A stretch of 64,000 nucleotides of DNA from an uncultured Erythrobacter sp. (GCA_947501215.1 CANMUS010000002.1:434001-498000); one strand, 5' to 3'; positions 30,370-38,447 are shown, counted from the first letter of the stretch. Program-made: numbers and translations. The notes: generated by a model from the sequence alone, not told the origin.

Positions 30370-32154
30370 ATGGTCGAAACCGCCATTCCCCTGCTCGACT
30401 CCGCGCGCGAGCGATTGAAAGCTGTTTTCGGCTTCGACGGTTTTCGCGGGCGACAGGCGGAAGTGGTCGAGCGCGTACTCTCCGGCCAGTCCACACTGGC
30501 CGTGATGCCGACCGGGGCGGGCAAATCGCTCACCTACCAGCTGCCCGCGATAATGCTGGACGGTACCTGCGTGGTCATCAGCCCGCTAATCGCGCTGATG
30601 CACGACCAGCTGCGCAGCGCGCGCGCCAACGGGATTCGCGCGGCCACGCTGACCAGCGCCGATGCCGACTGGCGCGAAACGCAGGATGCCTATCGCGCCG
30701 GTGAGCTCGACTTGCTTTATGTCGCGCCCGAACGGGCCAGCCAGCCAGCCTTTCGCGAGTTCCTGGGCGCCGCACCGCTCGCGCTGTTCGCCGTGGACGA
30801 GGCGCATTGCGTTTCCGAGTGGGGGCACGATTTCCGCCCGGACTATCGCATGCTGCGCGGAATGATGGATGCCTTTGCGGACGTTCCGCGCCTTGCGCTG
30901 ACCGCGACTGCCGACAGCCAGACCCGCCGCGACGTAATGGCGCAGCTGGGCATTCCCGAAGACGGGCTCGTGCTGGCGGGTTTCGACCGGCCGAACATCC
31001 GCTACGCCATACGCCTTCGCGACAATCCGGTGCGCCAGCTCGCCACGCTGATGGCCGAGCAGCCGGGACCGGGCATCGTCTATGCGCCGACCCGCCGCAA
31101 GGTGGAGGATCTCGCCGAGAAGCTGGGCGCGGCAACGGGCAGGCCGGTGCTGCCGTACCACGCCGGGCTCGACCCGCAGACCCGCGCCGCCAACCAGGCC
31201 GCCTTCGTCGCGAGCGAGGACATGGTCATCGTCGCGACCGTCGCCTTCGGCATGGGGATCGACAAGCCCGACGTGCGCTTCGTTGCCCATGTCGGCGTGC
31301 CCAAGTCGATCGAAGGCTATTACCAGGAGACGGGCCGCGCCGGGCGGGACGGCGATCCGGCCCTCGCGACCATGTTCTGGGGCGCAGGCGATTTCGCCGC
31401 TGCGCGCCAGCGGCTGGCCGAGGTCGACGAGGCGCGGCGCGGGGCGGAGATCGCGCGGCTCAACGCGCTCGCCGGACTGGTCGAGACCGCCGAGTGCCGC
31501 CGCGCCGTCCTGCTGCGGCACTTCGGCGAGGACCCGCCGGCCGAATGCGGCAATTGCGACAACTGCCTCGAGAAACCCGGCGTCACCGATGTGACCGAGC
31601 TGGCGCGCAAGCTGCTCTCCGCAGTCTACCGCACGGGGCAGAGCTTCGGCATGGGGCATCTGCAAAAGGTCCTCACTGGCAGCGAGGACGAGCGGGTGCG
31701 CCAGCGCGGGCACGACCGGCTCAGCGTGTTCGGCATCGTGGAAGGCGAGGATGCGCGCCTGCTCCAGCCGGTGGCGCGGGCCTTGCAGGCGCGCGGCGAT
31801 CTCGTCGCGACCGAGCATGGCGGGCTCGCACTCGGCGGATCGGCGCGCGCGATCCTGAAGGGGGAGAGCGAGGTCGAGATCGTCGTCCCGCCGAAACGCA
31901 GCAAGCGGCGGCGCAGCGACAGCACGCCCAACCCGGTCGGCGATCCGCTGTTCGATGCCCTGCGCGAACTGCGCCGCGAGCTGGCGATCGAGGGACAGGT
32001 CCCGCCCTATGTGATCTTCCACGACGCCACCTTGCGCGAAATGGCCGCGCAGCGTCCGGCTTCGCTCGCCGCGCTGGGCCAGCTGCCGGGTGTCGGGGCG
32101 AAGAAGCTCGGGGCCTATGGAGAGCAGTTCCTGCGCACCATCGCTCGCCATTGA
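30370..32154 (+). CDS. recQ: ATP-dependent DNA helicase RecQ
   Basis: A 3'-5' DNA helicase of 594 residues acting in recombination repair and replication restart. Domains in order: motif 0 and Walker A (FGFDGFRGRQAEVVERV, MPTGAGKS at 46-53), the DEAH box as FAVDEAHCVSEWGHDFRPDY with the RecQ aromatic loop, a helicase C domain ending VPKSIEGYYQETGRAGRDGD, a zinc site in CRRAVLLRHF and CGNCDNCLE, then winged-helix and a C-terminal HRDC domain (GQLPGVGAKKLGAYGEQFL). ATG 30370 follows AGGGGAT. It is divergent from the acidic lipoprotein. Confidence 0.97.
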   Translation: MVETAIPLLDSARERLKAVFGFDGFRGRQAEVVERVLSGQSTLAVMPTGAGKSLTYQLPAIMLDGTCVVISPLIALMHDQLRSARANGIRAATLTSADADWRETQDAYRAGELDLLYVAPERASQPAFREFLGAAPLALFAVDEAHCVSEWGHDFRPDYRMLRGMMDAFADVPRLALTATADSQTRRDVMAQLGIPEDGLVLAGFDRPNIRYAIRLRDNPVRQLATLMAEQPGPGIVYAPTRRKVEDLAEKLGAATGRPVLPYHAGLDPQTRAANQAAFVASEDMVIVATVAFGMGIDKPDVRFVAHVGVPKSIEGYYQETGRAGRDGDPALATMFWGAGDFAAARQRLAEVDEARRGAEIARLNALAGLVETAECRRAVLLRHFGEDPPAECGNCDNCLEKPGVTDVTELARKLLSAVYRTGQSFGMGHLQKVLTGSEDERVRQRGHDRLSVFGIVEGEDARLLQPVARALQARGDLVATEHGGLALGGSARAILKGESEVEIVVPPKRSKRRRSDSTPNPVGDPLFDALRELRRELAIEGQVPPYVIFHDATLREMAAQRPASLAALGQLPGVGAKKLGAYGEQFLRTIARH

Positions 32155-32169
32155 CGAGCCAATGCTGGC

Positions 32170-32197
32170 GATATAAAGATGATATCATAATTATATC
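32170..32197. promoter_or_regulatory. 28-bp AT-rich palindrome, operator of the SPFH operon
   Basis: The outer arms GATATAA (32170-32176) and TTATATC (32191-32197) and the inner perfect palindrome ATGATATCAT (32179-32188) share one centre. Only two bases per side break the symmetry. In GC-rich DNA this stands out. It ends 14 bases upstream of the SPFH start codon, so it can cover the promoter or early transcript. The ribbon-helix-helix protein encoded in the same operon is the obvious candidate binder, which is inference. Confidence 0.65.
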
Positions 32198-32211
32198 GGA
32201 GGTGAATCGTC

Positions 32212-33123
32212 GTGACATTGGAACTCAGGGGAATGAAGACGAGCCGCGAGAATGCGGCGACGTCTTACAATGGCTATATAATGCTGATCGTGCTGGCGGC
32301 CTTGCTGGCCTTTGCGGCTATTGCGCTGCCGGGCATGGCGCCGCCGTCGGGTGCGGAGAAAGCGGCCAAGCTGATGTTCGTAGGCACGCTGGTGGTGACG
32401 GTGCTGGCGCTGTGCATCGTCGCGGCAGGCTTCTTCATGATCCAGCCCAACCAGGCGGCGGTAATCACGTTGTTCGGCGAATATCGCGGCAGCGAGCGGA
32501 CCGAGGGACTGCGCTGGGTCTGGCCGTGGATGATGCGCAACAAGATTTCCGCCCGCGCGCACAATATCCATTCGGAGCGCGTGAAGATCAACGATCTGCG
32601 CGGCAACCCGATCGAAATCGCCTGCAACGTCGTTTGGCGCGTGCAGGATACGGCGCAGGCCAGCTTCGATGTCGACGACTACAAGGAATTTGTGAACATC
32701 CAGATAGAGGCGGGGCTACGTACCGTCGGTTCACGCCACCCCTATGACGATTTCGAGGACGAGGAAGTGACGCTGCGCGGCAGCGCCGATGTCGTAAATC
32801 AGGAGCTGCTCGAAGAACTGAACGACCGGCTGAAGGTCGGCGGCGTGGTGGTGGACGAGGCGGGCCTGACCCATCTCGCCTATGCCAGCGAAATCGCCAG
32901 CGCCATGCTCAAGCGCCAGCAGGCCGATGCGATCATCGCCGCACGCAAGAAGATCGTGCTCGGCGCGGTCGGCATGGTCGAGGATGCGCTGGTCAAGCTG
33001 AGCCAGGACAATATCGTCGACATGGACGACGAACGGCGCGCGACCATGGTGTCCAACCTGATGGTCGTCTTGTGCGGCGAGAAAGATGTCGCGCCGGTCG
33101 TGAACGCCGGCTCGCTCTACTAG
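32212..33123 (+). CDS. SPFH/Band 7 domain membrane protein
   Basis: A 303-residue protein. Two hydrophobic segments (YIMLIVLAALLAFAAIALPG and LMFVGTLVVTVLALCIVAAG) precede an SPFH domain: FFMIQPNQAAVITLFGEYRG, then the HNIHSERVKINDLRGNPIEI block and VNIQIEAGLRTVGSRHPYDD. The C-terminal part is helical (SEIASAMLKRQQADAIIAAR). SPFH proteins form membrane-associated oligomers or scaffolds. The start is GTG 32212, with GGAGG nine bases upstream; ATG 32233 is possible. First gene of a three-gene operon with a ribbon-helix-helix protein and a small membrane protein. Confidence 0.9.
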   Translation: MTLELRGMKTSRENAATSYNGYIMLIVLAALLAFAAIALPGMAPPSGAEKAAKLMFVGTLVVTVLALCIVAAGFFMIQPNQAAVITLFGEYRGSERTEGLRWVWPWMMRNKISARAHNIHSERVKINDLRGNPIEIACNVVWRVQDTAQASFDVDDYKEFVNIQIEAGLRTVGSRHPYDDFEDEEVTLRGSADVVNQELLEELNDRLKVGGVVVDEAGLTHLAYASEIASAMLKRQQADAIIAARKKIVLGAVGMVEDALVKLSQDNIVDMDDERRATMVSNLMVVLCGEKDVAPVVNAGSLY

Positions 33124-33145
33124 GCGGCTTGGCAGAGCGCGTCCG

Positions 33146-33337
33146 ATGGCGAAAAAGGCCTTTGCCCTGCGGCTCGACCCGGCGGTTCACGCCGCGGTCG
33201 AGCGACTGGCCGCGGACGAGTTGCGCAGCGCCAACGCCCAAATCGAAATGCTGCTGCGCGAAGCGCTCGACCGGCGCGGCATCGCGGTTGGCAAGACCAA
33301 GCCCGCCCGCCGGGGAAGGCCACCGAAGGATGACTGA
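33146..33337 (+). CDS. Arc-type ribbon-helix-helix DNA-binding protein
   Basis: A 63-residue protein. KKAFALRLDPAVHAAVERLA and ELRSANAQIEMLLREAL form the ribbon plus two helices of the Arc/MetJ fold (residues 3-42). A basic tail GKTKPARRGRPPKDD contains an AT-hook-like RGRP. It binds DNA as a dimer; the likely target is the operon's own 28-bp palindrome. Such proteins are often called antitoxins, but no toxin gene is here. The stop overlaps the next start by eight bases (33330-33337). The association of SPFH and RHH genes recurs in proteobacteria, as far as I recall. Confidence 0.85.
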   Translation: MAKKAFALRLDPAVHAAVERLAADELRSANAQIEMLLREALDRRGIAVGKTKPARRGRPPKDD

Positions 33338-33602
33338 TCCGCCCATAAAGCATGATGACGCGTGGTTTTTGCCGAAGGCGTTCGGCTATGGGGCGGGCTG
33401 GCCGATCAAATGGCAGGGCTGGGCGCTGGTCATCGGTTATCTTGTCATAGTGGCAGCATGCGAGCGCTTGCTCGACTGGGACACGATCGTCGGTGCAGGA
33501 ACCGCCTTCGCCATTATCGTCCCCGCGACCTCTGCCCTGATCCTCATCGCAAAGGCCAAAACCCGCGGAGAGTGGCGCTGGCGATGGGGCAGTACCGACT
33601 AA
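33330..33602 (+). CDS. Small membrane protein of the SPFH-RHH operon
   Basis: A 90-residue protein, start ATG 33330 inside the end of the RHH gene with GAAGGA just upstream. Two hydrophobic segments (WALVIGYLVIVAACERLL and IVGAGTAFAIIVPATSALIL) are flanked by Trp-rich and charged ends (KTRGEWRWRWGSTD). It looks like a two-helix inner-membrane protein. I do not recognise a named family. Tight overlap with the RHH gene and operon position next to SPFH suggest it works at the membrane with the SPFH protein. Confidence 0.65.
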   Translation: MTDPPIKHDDAWFLPKAFGYGAGWPIKWQGWALVIGYLVIVAACERLLDWDTIVGAGTAFAIIVPATSALILIAKAKTRGEWRWRWGSTD

Positions 33603-33662
33603 CCCGGTCCGGCCTACGAAAAGCTTATCACCCCGTTAACCGTTGCGTGCTAGGCATATGGC

Positions 33663-34649
33663 ATGACGACTCCGCACCCACCCGCTTCGGACCGCTCGCC
33701 TGGCTGGCTGCTGGCCGGTGTGGCGGGCTTCGCGCTTGCGGTGATCCCGCTCGCTGCCGTGATGGCGCAGGAACCGGCGCCCAGACCCTTCACGGTCCAG
33801 GAAACGGGCCAGGGCTTCGTGACCCTGCAACAGGCGGTCGATGCCATCGGGGACGGCGAGGGGGCCATCCGGATTGCGCCCGGCAACTGGCGGCAATGCG
33901 CCGTGCAGAGCGCGGGATACATTACCTACACCGGCGAAGTGCCGGGACAGTCGCTGCTCGGCGGAACGGCCTGCGAGGGCAAGGCGCTGCTCGTGCTGCG
34001 CGGACGCGGTGCGCGGGTCGAAGGGCTGGTGCTGGCCGACGTCAGCGTCGGCGATGGCAATGGCGCTGGCATCCGGCTGGAAAAAGGCCCGCTGCATGTC
34101 TCGCAGACCTGGTTTCGCGACAGCCAGCAGGGCATCCTCACCGTCAATGGTGTCGATAGCGAGATGGTGATCGACAAGTCGACCTTCACCCGGCTCGGCA
34201 CTTGCGAACACTCGGCAGGCTGCGCGCATTCGATTTATGCCGGCGACTACGGCAGCGTCACGGTCACTCGCTCGCGTTTCGAACAGGGGCGCGGCGGCCA
34301 TTACTACAAGTCGCGCGCCGGGCGGAACGTGGTGGTCGACAACAGCTTCGACGATTCCAAGGGCCGCGCCACCAATTACATGATCGACCTGCCCAATGGC
34401 GGCAGTGGCGAAATCCGCGACAACTGGTTCGTGCAGGGCGCGGACAAGGAAAACTGGTCCGCGCTGATCGCCGTGGGGGCCGAAGGCGCGCAATACAGCG
34501 CAGACGGGCTGGTGATCGAGGGCAACAATGCCCGCCTTGCGCCGGGTCTCGGTCGCAATCCCGCCTTCGTCGCCGATTGGACGGGCCACGATATCCTTAT
34601 CCGTGGCAATACGCTGGGCACCGGCCTTAAACGCTACGAGCGCCGCTGA
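33663..34649 (+). CDS. Right-handed parallel beta-helix repeat protein, exported or anchored
   Basis: A 328-residue protein. An N-terminal hydrophobic stretch (WLLAGVAGFALAVIPLAAVM) ends near AQE and may be a signal peptide or anchor. After that come FVTLQQAVDAIGDGEGAIRI and repeated beta-helix coils such as LLVLRGRGARVEGLVLADVS, GIRLEKGPLHVSQTWFRDSQ, VIDKSTFTRLG, SVTVTRSRFEQG, NVVVDNSFDDSKG and EIRDNWFVQG. This is the fold of pectate-lyase-like and surface proteins; no catalytic site is evident. Probably periplasmic or surface located. Followed 63 bases later by the zinc-finger gene. Confidence 0.75.
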   Translation: MTTPHPPASDRSPGWLLAGVAGFALAVIPLAAVMAQEPAPRPFTVQETGQGFVTLQQAVDAIGDGEGAIRIAPGNWRQCAVQSAGYITYTGEVPGQSLLGGTACEGKALLVLRGRGARVEGLVLADVSVGDGNGAGIRLEKGPLHVSQTWFRDSQQGILTVNGVDSEMVIDKSTFTRLGTCEHSAGCAHSIYAGDYGSVTVTRSRFEQGRGGHYYKSRAGRNVVVDNSFDDSKGRATNYMIDLPNGGSGEIRDNWFVQGADKENWSALIAVGAEGAQYSADGLVIEGNNARLAPGLGRNPAFVADWTGHDILIRGNTLGTGLKRYERR

Positions 34650-34712
34650 GCCCTCTCCACTGGCGAAACCTTGGGCGGCCCGATCCGTTGGGCCGGTGAA
34701 GGAGATTGTCGC

Positions 34713-34976
34713 ATGGCAGGCGGATGGGCGCGCGATGGCGCGGTTCAGGATCAGATCGACGACACGGTCAGCGACGCGGTCAGCGCCGCCCGCTCGCGCA
34801 TGCCGAAGGGCGAGAGCGCCGAATATTGCGACGAATGCGGGGAAGGCATCCCTGAAAAGCGCCGTGCGGCCCTGCCGGGCGTGCGCACTTGTGTGGAATG
34901 CCAGTCCCGCCGCGACGGCGCGCTGCGCCAATCGGGCATCAATCGCCGCGGCAGCAAGGATAGCCAGTTGCGCTGA
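34713..34976 (+). CDS. DksA/TraR C4-type zinc finger protein (short form)
   Basis: An 87-residue protein. An N-terminal acidic coil (QDQIDDTVSDAVSAARSRMP) is followed by a four-cysteine zinc site: CDECGEGIPEKRRAALPGV, then CVECQ. The short length is like the YbiI/TraR group rather than full-length DksA, which has a longer coiled coil to reach the RNA polymerase active site. It probably modulates RNA polymerase or is a stress-related zinc protein. The start is ATG 34713 with GGAG eight bases upstream; an earlier in-frame ATG at 34671 is unlikely. No phage genes surround it. Confidence 0.85.
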   Translation: MAGGWARDGAVQDQIDDTVSDAVSAARSRMPKGESAEYCDECGEGIPEKRRAALPGVRTCVECQSRRDGALRQSGINRRGSKDSQLR

Positions 34977-35002
34977 TCTGCGCGGCGCGCCAAGGCTTCC
35001 CC

Positions 35003-35863
35003 ATGTCGTCCCCTTTCATTCTCCTCCAGCATGCCTTGCCGCATCATGCCGTATCGCGCCTTGCGGGCAAGTTCGCATCGAGCGAGACGCCGTGGCTGAA
35101 GGACCGGCTGATCCGCCGTTTCATAGCCACCTACGATATCGACATGTCGCAGGCTGCGCGCAGCATCGAGCAGTTCGCCAGCTTCAACGACTTCTTCACT
35201 CGCGAGCTGAAGCCAGGTGCGCGGCCGTTGGCCGATGCGTACGAGTTCGTCCTTTCGCCCGCCGATGGCGCGATCAGCCAGATCGGCACGATCGAGCGCG
35301 GCGAGATATTCCAGGCCAAGGGGCGCGCCTTCACGGCGAGCCAATTGCTGGGCGGCGATACCGCGGCGGCCGAACGCTTCGAAGGCGGCAGCTTCGCGAC
35401 GATCTATCTCAGCCCGCGCGATTATCACCGCGTCCACATGCCCGCCGCCGGCGCGTTGCAATCGACCACCTATGTGCCGGGCGATCTGTTCAGCGTGAAC
35501 CAGGTTACGGCGGAGAACGTCGATGGCCTGTTCGCGCGCAACGAGCGCTTGGCCTGCTTGTTCGACGGAGCGGTCGGGCGCTTTGCCAGCGTGATGGTCG
35601 GCGCGATGATCGTCGCCGGGATCGAGACCGTCTGGTCGGGCCGGGTCGAGGCGCATGCGCCGAAGCTGGTGCATGAGGACTTTGCATTGCGAGATGTGTC
35701 GCTGAAGGCGGGCGCGGAAATGGGCCGTTTCTTTCTCGGCTCGACCGTCGTGCTGCTGTTCGAACCGGGCCGTGTCGAATGGCTCGACGGTTTCGAGGCC
35801 GGAAGCACCGTCCGCATGGGCGAGGCGCTGGGGCGCAGAGTTCAGCCGAAGGCGGGCGCGTAG
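35003..35863 (+). CDS. psd: Phosphatidylserine decarboxylase
   Basis: Membrane-associated enzyme making phosphatidylethanolamine from phosphatidylserine. The proenzyme has 286 residues; self-cleavage occurs at the LGST motif (residues 245-248), Ser247 becoming the pyruvoyl group of the small subunit. The other family residues are Asp88 (SPADGAISQIG), His142 and His145 in RDYHRVHMPA, and PGDLFSVNQVTAENVDGLFA. The length fits the standard bacterial enzyme (Psd type I). It is on its own, overlapping the convergent acetyltransferase gene by 22 bases. Confidence 0.96.
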   Translation: MSSPFILLQHALPHHAVSRLAGKFASSETPWLKDRLIRRFIATYDIDMSQAARSIEQFASFNDFFTRELKPGARPLADAYEFVLSPADGAISQIGTIERGEIFQAKGRAFTASQLLGGDTAAAERFEGGSFATIYLSPRDYHRVHMPAAGALQSTTYVPGDLFSVNQVTAENVDGLFARNERLACLFDGAVGRFASVMVGAMIVAGIETVWSGRVEAHAPKLVHEDFALRDVSLKAGAEMGRFFLGSTVVLLFEPGRVEWLDGFEAGSTVRMGEALGRRVQPKAGA

Positions 35864-36342
35864 CTTACACTGCCGTTCGGCGCATCGCCCTCGAGGACGA
35901 GGCGCTGAAAATACTCGGCCGGCGGCCCAGGATATCGTAGCTCCGGATCATGCTCGAAGCCGAAGCGAGCATAGTATGCCGGATCGCCTAGCAGGACGAT
36001 GCCGCGTGCGCCCATGGCGCGGATGTCGGCAATAGCGCGCTTTATCAGGCGAAAGCCAATCCCTTCGCCCCGGCATTCGGGCAGTACGCTGATCGGGCCG
36101 AGACCGTACCAGTCGCGGGAGCCGTCGGTGATGGTCACAGGCGAAAGAGCGACGTGGCCGACAAGACGCTCGGCGGTCTCGGCGACTAGCGACACGGCAA
36201 GGTCGCCATCGCGGCGCAGCGCATCGACGATTCCCGGCTCGGAGCCATCGGAGTGGGCCGCATCGCGAAAGGCGGCTTCAGTCAGGTCGTGGATCGACTC
36301 GACGTCGCTTGCCTGCTCGGGCCGGATGGTGATCGCGCTCAT
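35842..36342 (-). CDS. GNAT family N-acetyltransferase
   Basis: A 166-residue single GNAT domain. The strand-helix pattern MSAITIRPEQASDVESIHDL opens it, YGLGPISVLPECRGEGIGFR is motif A with the acetyl-CoA loop RGEGIG, and LIKRAIADIRAMGARGIVLL and YYARFGFEHDPELRYPG form motif B. This subgroup (YhbS-like) has no known common substrate. The start overlaps the ribA stop as ATGA (36339-36342), so it is translated with ribA on one message. It overlaps psd at the 3' end. Confidence 0.88.
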   Translation of the reverse strand: MSAITIRPEQASDVESIHDLTEAAFRDAAHSDGSEPGIVDALRRDGDLAVSLVAETAERLVGHVALSPVTITDGSRDWYGLGPISVLPECRGEGIGFRLIKRAIADIRAMGARGIVLLGDPAYYARFGFEHDPELRYPGPPAEYFQRLVLEGDAPNGSVSYAPAFG

Positions 36343-37400
36343 GGCAGCAGATGCCCCGCGCGGTCGCGCTTGGTGGCGAGATAGTGCGCATTATGCGGAT
36401 TGTCGGGCAGGCTATGGGGGACGCGTTCGTTCACCGTCACTCCTTCGCGTTCCAGGGATTCGACCTTGGCCGGATTGTTGGTCATCAGCCGGATCGTGTC
36501 GACCCCCAGCAGGTCGAGCATTCGCGCGGCGGTCGGAAAATCGCGCGCTTCGTCGGGCAGACCGAGCCGTGTGTTCGCATCCACCGTGTCGAAGCCCTGA
36601 TCCTGCAGGCGATAGGCCCGCAGCTTGTTAACGAGGCCGATGCCGCGCCCCTCCTGCCGCATGTAGAGCAGCACGCCCCATCCGCCGGCTTCTGCCTCCT
36701 TCGCCATCGCACGGAGCGCCGCATCGAGCTGCGGGCCGCAATCGCATTTCAGACTGCCGAGGATATCGCCGGTGAGGCATTCGGAATGCAGGCGGACCAG
36801 CGGCGGGCGGTTTGTACTGACGATGCCGATCACCAGCGCCACATGCTCGCGCGTGTCGTCGGGGCTGCGGAAGGCGACGATCTGCGCGTCTTCGGCGGCA
36901 GTGACCGGCAACCTGGCGCGAGTCGCGATCTGGAGGCGCGCGGCGTGGGCGAAGTGGGCGACGTCCTCAACCTCGAGCGAAACCGGCTCCGCCGCGCCTC
37001 GCGGATCGACGAGGAAGGCAGGCAGCACCCCAGCCATGCGCGCCAGTTCCAGTGCCGCGCGTGCTTGCTCTTCCCAAGCCAACGGCAGTGCCTTGAACGG
37101 CCCTTTGAGCGGTTGCTGCAAATCTAGCGCGGGGTCGGCCACCGCCAAGGCTGCGCCGAGATCGAACGTCTCGGCAGCGCGCATCAACACCGGCTGGCGC
37201 GGCACCGCGGCCTCGATCTGGTTCGCCAGCTTGAGCGTTGCGGCGCGGGTTGCCGATAGCAACATCGCTTCGCCGGTGACATCGCCGAACGCGGTTTCGA
37301 CCGGTTGCAGCACCGGTGCCCCGGCAATCGCCAGCGGCCAACCGTGCCGCAGCGCATCGACCGCCTGCGCCGCGCGGCGGGAGGCGCTGGCTTCGCTCAG
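36339..37400 (-). CDS. ribA: GTP cyclohydrolase II, extended form, CTG start
   Basis: First committed enzyme of riboflavin synthesis (GTP to a diaminopyrimidine phosphate, formate and pyrophosphate). The C-terminal domain has the zinc cysteines Cys208, Cys219 and Cys221 (SECLTGDILGSLKCDCG), LLYMRQEGRGIGLVNKLRAY and DLLGVDTIRLMTNNPAK. The first 170 residues form the N-terminal extension common in alphaproteobacteria. No ATG or GTG is available near the family start. CTG 37400 fits: it overlaps the xthA stop as CTGA, has GGAG eight bases upstream and begins just before the conserved AAQAVDALRHGWPLAI. A TTG further upstream inside xthA is an alternative. Confidence 0.9.
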   Translation of the reverse strand: MSEASASRRAAQAVDALRHGWPLAIAGAPVLQPVETAFGDVTGEAMLLSATRAATLKLANQIEAAVPRQPVLMRAAETFDLGAALAVADPALDLQQPLKGPFKALPLAWEEQARAALELARMAGVLPAFLVDPRGAAEPVSLEVEDVAHFAHAARLQIATRARLPVTAAEDAQIVAFRSPDDTREHVALVIGIVSTNRPPLVRLHSECLTGDILGSLKCDCGPQLDAALRAMAKEAEAGGWGVLLYMRQEGRGIGLVNKLRAYRLQDQGFDTVDANTRLGLPDEARDFPTAARMLDLLGVDTIRLMTNNPAKVESLEREGVTVNERVPHSLPDNPHNAHYLATKRDRAGHLLP

Positions 37401-38188
37401 AGGGTGAACTCCGTCACCAGCGGCACATGATCCGATGGCTTTTCCCAATCGCGCGCATATTCGTGCACCGAATGGCCGGTCGCCTGTTTCGCCAGCTCGG
37501 GGCTCGCCCACATATGATCGAGCCGCCGCCCGCGATCGTTGGCCTTCCAGTCCTTCGCGCGATAGCTCCACCAGCTGTAATAGCGCTCGGGCGCCTTGAT
37601 GTGCTCGCGCCCGATATCGGCCCATCCATGCGCGTCCATGAAGCGCTGTAGGCTGTCGACCTCGACGGGCGTATGGCTGACGACTTTGAGCAGCTGCTTG
37701 TGGTTCCAGACATCGCTTTCCAGCGGCGCGATGTTGAAATCTCCGACGATCAGCGTGGGGCGATCGACTGCATCGGCCCAGCGCGTCATGCGCTCGAGAA
37801 AATCGAGCTTCTGGCCGAACTTCACGTTCACCTCGCGGTCGGGCTCGTCTCCGCCGGCGGGGACATAGACGTTCTCGACGATCATGCCCTGATGGTCGGT
37901 AAGCTCCACACCGACGTGGCGCGCCTCGCCATTGTCCTGCCAGTCGTGGCGCGAGAATTCCTTCAGCGGCGTCTTCGCGACCGTCGCAACGCCGTGATAG
38001 CCCTTCTGCCCGTGAACGGCGAAATGCTCGTAGCCGAGCTCGCGGAACGCGTCATAGGGGAACTGGTGCTCCTGGCACTTGATCTCTTGCAGGCAGAGCA
38101 CGTCGGGCGCCTGCTCCTTCAGGAAACGCTCGACGATGGGCATGCGGAGGCGGACGGAATTGATGTTCCAGGTAGCGACAGAAACCAT
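37397..38188 (-). CDS. xthA: Exodeoxyribonuclease III
   Basis: AP endonuclease and 3'-5' exonuclease of base-excision repair, 263 residues. The catalytic blocks are all visible: VATWNINSVRLRMP, CLQEIKCQ with the metal-binding Glu, VGVELTDHQGMIVENVYVPA, VGDFNIAPLESDVWNH with the Asp and Asn, RLDHMWASP and the C-terminal SDHVPLVTEF with the catalytic His. Followed by ribA in a CTGA overlap. The upstream 470 bases carry palindromic element copy 2, a C-run and a terminator. Confidence 0.97.
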   Translation of the reverse strand: MVSVATWNINSVRLRMPIVERFLKEQAPDVLCLQEIKCQEHQFPYDAFRELGYEHFAVHGQKGYHGVATVAKTPLKEFSRHDWQDNGEARHVGVELTDHQGMIVENVYVPAGGDEPDREVNVKFGQKLDFLERMTRWADAVDRPTLIVGDFNIAPLESDVWNHKQLLKVVSHTPVEVDSLQRFMDAHGWADIGREHIKAPERYYSWWSYRAKDWKANDRGRRLDHMWASPELAKQATGHSVHEYARDWEKPSDHVPLVTEFTL

Positions 38189-38246
38189 GGGGGAGTCCTT
38201 ATGGCGTCTATGCGGCCAAGGCTAGCGGGAGGTTGTTTGTAGGTGC

Positions 38247-38378
38247 GGAAAGCGCATCCGCGCTTTCCTTGGCTGTTCCGTCCCGCTCCCCCTCCCGACC
38301 ACCCACGGGACTTTCCTGTTTGGGTGGTCGGGAGGGGGAGCGGGACGGAACAGCAAGCCTTCGACGGATGTCGAAGGC
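38247..38378. repeat. Triple-hairpin palindromic element, copy 2
   Basis: Same architecture as 28270-28403. Left hairpin: GGAAAGCGC, loop ATCC, GCGCTTTCC (38247-38268). Large hairpin: a perfect 34-base arm 38272-38305 pairs with 38321-38354, with a 15-base loop. Right hairpin: GCCTTCGAC, loop GGAT, GTCGAAGGC (38357-38378). Compared with copy 1 the large stem differs at two positions, and both are changed on both arms so pairing is kept. The flanking TTTGTAGGTGCG and its downstream mirror look like outer ends. Located between xthA and the terminator of the lolA region. Confidence 0.92.
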
Positions 38379-38423
38379 GCACTAAACAAGGACTCGGTAC
38401 CGAAGCCATCAATGCCGATGGCT

Positions 38424-38438
38424 CCCCCCCCCCCCCCC
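38424..38438. repeat. Homopolymer run of 15 C
   Basis: Fifteen consecutive C in intergenic DNA, nine bases upstream of the A-run of a terminator. Such runs slip easily in replication and sequencing. It is not in a gene, so a coding phase switch is excluded. The exact length may be an assembly artefact. Confidence 0.8.
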
Positions 38439-38447
38439 ATCAAACAC

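Noticed and set aside
33146-33337. Ribbon-helix-helix protein as an antitoxin.
   Set aside because: No toxin gene is adjacent; neighbours are SPFH and a small membrane protein, so a regulator role is more likely.
34713-34976. TraR-like zinc finger as a sign of a prophage or plasmid fragment.
   Set aside because: Neighbours are ordinary chromosomal genes (psd, beta-helix protein) with no phage or conjugation genes.
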